Assembly: GCA_007136055.1 (NCBI GenBank)
Contig: SLHT01000009.1
Location: 1 to 5,805, forward strand
DNA length: 5,805 nucleotides
Direction of reading: 5' to 3'
Source: Syntrophomonadaceae bacterium
GTDB lineage: Bacteria; Bacillota; Dethiobacteria; DTU022
The notes below the pieces were generated by a model that was not told where the DNA came from, made no database searches, and worked only from the letters and a program-made list of their open reading frames with translations. Every line of letters starts with the position of its first letter. Positions within the stretch are counted from its first letter, which is position 1. A program made the translations under genes and the position numbers. Of the stretch, positions 5,054-5,805 are shown one piece after another.

Positions 5054-5805
5054 TTGCAGGCAAAAAGTTTAATAAATGAAATTAAAAGCAGGCGTAACTT
5101 TGCCATTATATCTCACCCTGATGCCGGAAAAACGACTTTAACGGAAAGGCTACTTCTTTCCGGGGGCGCTATTAGACTGGCTGGTTCGATCAAAGGGCGT
5201 AAAACAAAAACCTACGCTGCATCCGACTGGATGGAAATGGAAAGGCAGCGAGGCATATCAATAACATCCAGCGTGATGCAGTTTTTCTACCAGGGGTACC
5301 GGATCAATCTTCTCGATACCCCGGGCCACCAGGATTTCAGCGAAGATACTTACCGCACCCTTACCGCCGCCGACTGCGCTCTAATGCTGCTGGACATGGC
5401 TAAAGGGGTGGAAGCGCAAACCATTAAGTTATTTGAAGTCTGCCGCATGCAGGGCATTCCGATCTTTACCTTTATTAATAAACTCGACCGCCAGGGCAAG
5501 GAACCGCTGGACCTGCTGGACGAACTTGAAAAAGTTCTCGGTATCGGTTCGCACCCCATAAACTGGCCGGCCGGCGGCGCTCCGGGTCCTTACGGTATTT
5601 ATGACCGGCAGGCCCGCCGGCTTGAAATGAACAGGCCAGGAGATACACCGGTTGTAATTTCTGCCGGGAAAGAAGGTGTTGACCATCCTCAGATCAGAGA
5701 CTGTCTCGATCAATACGCCTACAATAAGCTACGTGAAGAAATCGACCTGCTGGATGCGGCCGGAGAACCGTTTGATCAGAAAAAAATAGATGAGGGTCTT
5801 TTAAC
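5054..5805 (+). CDS. prfC: Peptide chain release factor 3, 5' part (runs off the edge)
   Basis: RF3 is a translational GTPase that recycles RF1/RF2 from the ribosome after termination. The first 250 codons are present, about half of the usual ~525-530. GTPase motifs are intact: G1 SHPDAGKT (20-27), G2 RGISITSS (66-73), G3 DTPGH (88-92), G4 NKLD (142-145) and a G5-like SAG (203-205). SDWMEMERQRGISITSSV distinguishes RF3 from EF-G (which has a DxxxxERERGITI form), as does the RRNFAIISHPDAGKT opening. The TTG at 5054 puts F16 at the same position as in E. coli RF3. AGGAG (5037-5041) is 12 nt away and AGGA (5045-5048) is 5 nt away. In-frame GTG 5006 and ATG 4949 are alternatives but would add 16 or 35 residues with no family support. 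The frame is open to the window end. Confidence 0.95.
   Translation, partial: MQAKSLINEIKSRRNFAIISHPDAGKTTLTERLLLSGGAIRLAGSIKGRKTKTYAASDWMEMERQRGISITSSVMQFFYQGYRINLLDTPGHQDFSEDTYRTLTAADCALMLLDMAKGVEAQTIKLFEVCRMQGIPIFTFINKLDRQGKEPLDLLDELEKVLGIGSHPINWPAGGAPGPYGIYDRQARRLEMNRPGDTPVVISAGKEGVDHPQIRDCLDQYAYNKLREEIDLLDAAGEPFDQKKIDEGLL

Noticed and set aside
5429..5713. Minus-strand open frame inside prfC
   Set aside because: It is antisense to conserved RF3 GTPase sequence and is a shadow frame.
1..5805. CRISPR array, tRNA, rRNA or intact insertion sequence
   Set aside because: No regularly spaced repeats, cloverleaf-like segments, rRNA sequence or full transposase with terminal repeats were seen on either strand.

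Overview
The window reads as a chromosomal segment of a low-to-medium GC anaerobic bacterium, most likely a clostridia-like Firmicute. The grounds are strong GGAGG-type ribosome binding sites, sigma-A-like promoters, frequent non-ATG starts (GTG for the DUF2769 gene, TTG for the DUF401 and prfC genes) and the gene content. This is an inference; no rRNA or other marker gene is present.

All convincing genes lie on the plus strand. Positions 1-298 are mostly intergenic and end in a promoter and a strong ribosome binding site. They are followed by a 93-residue, ten-cysteine DUF2769-type protein (299-580), a possible 42-residue single-span membrane peptide (631-759), and a complete class II CPD photolyase (763-2142). 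The peptide stops 3 nt before the photolyase start, and no clear terminator separates the three, so they may be one transcription unit. A 443-bp gap follows. On its minus strand it holds what looks like the decayed C-terminal end of a REP-associated tyrosine transposase (RAYT), and near its right end a near-consensus promoter for a small RDD-family membrane protein (2601-3026).

The 386 bp after the RDD gene are unusually rich in inverted repeats. They contain an imperfect terminator with a T5AT7 tract, a 20-bp hairpin that pairs fully only as plus-strand RNA, a 22-bp near-perfect palindrome, and a further 12-pair hairpin. They lead to a TTG-started DUF401 integral membrane protein (3413-4678), a probable transporter of unknown substrate. 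A last 375-bp gap with short dyads, REP-like C/G-rich strings and two promoter candidates precedes the 5' half of prfC (peptide chain release factor 3), which runs off the right edge.

Functionally the genes are a mix: UV repair (photolyase), translation termination (RF3), two membrane proteins of unknown role, and one cysteine-rich protein of unknown role. Apart from the possible DUF2769-peptide-photolyase unit, each gene appears to be transcribed separately. I found no CRISPR array, tRNA, rRNA, intact mobile element or recognisable defence system. The least explained material is the structured 3039-3282 region and the RAYT/REP remnants.
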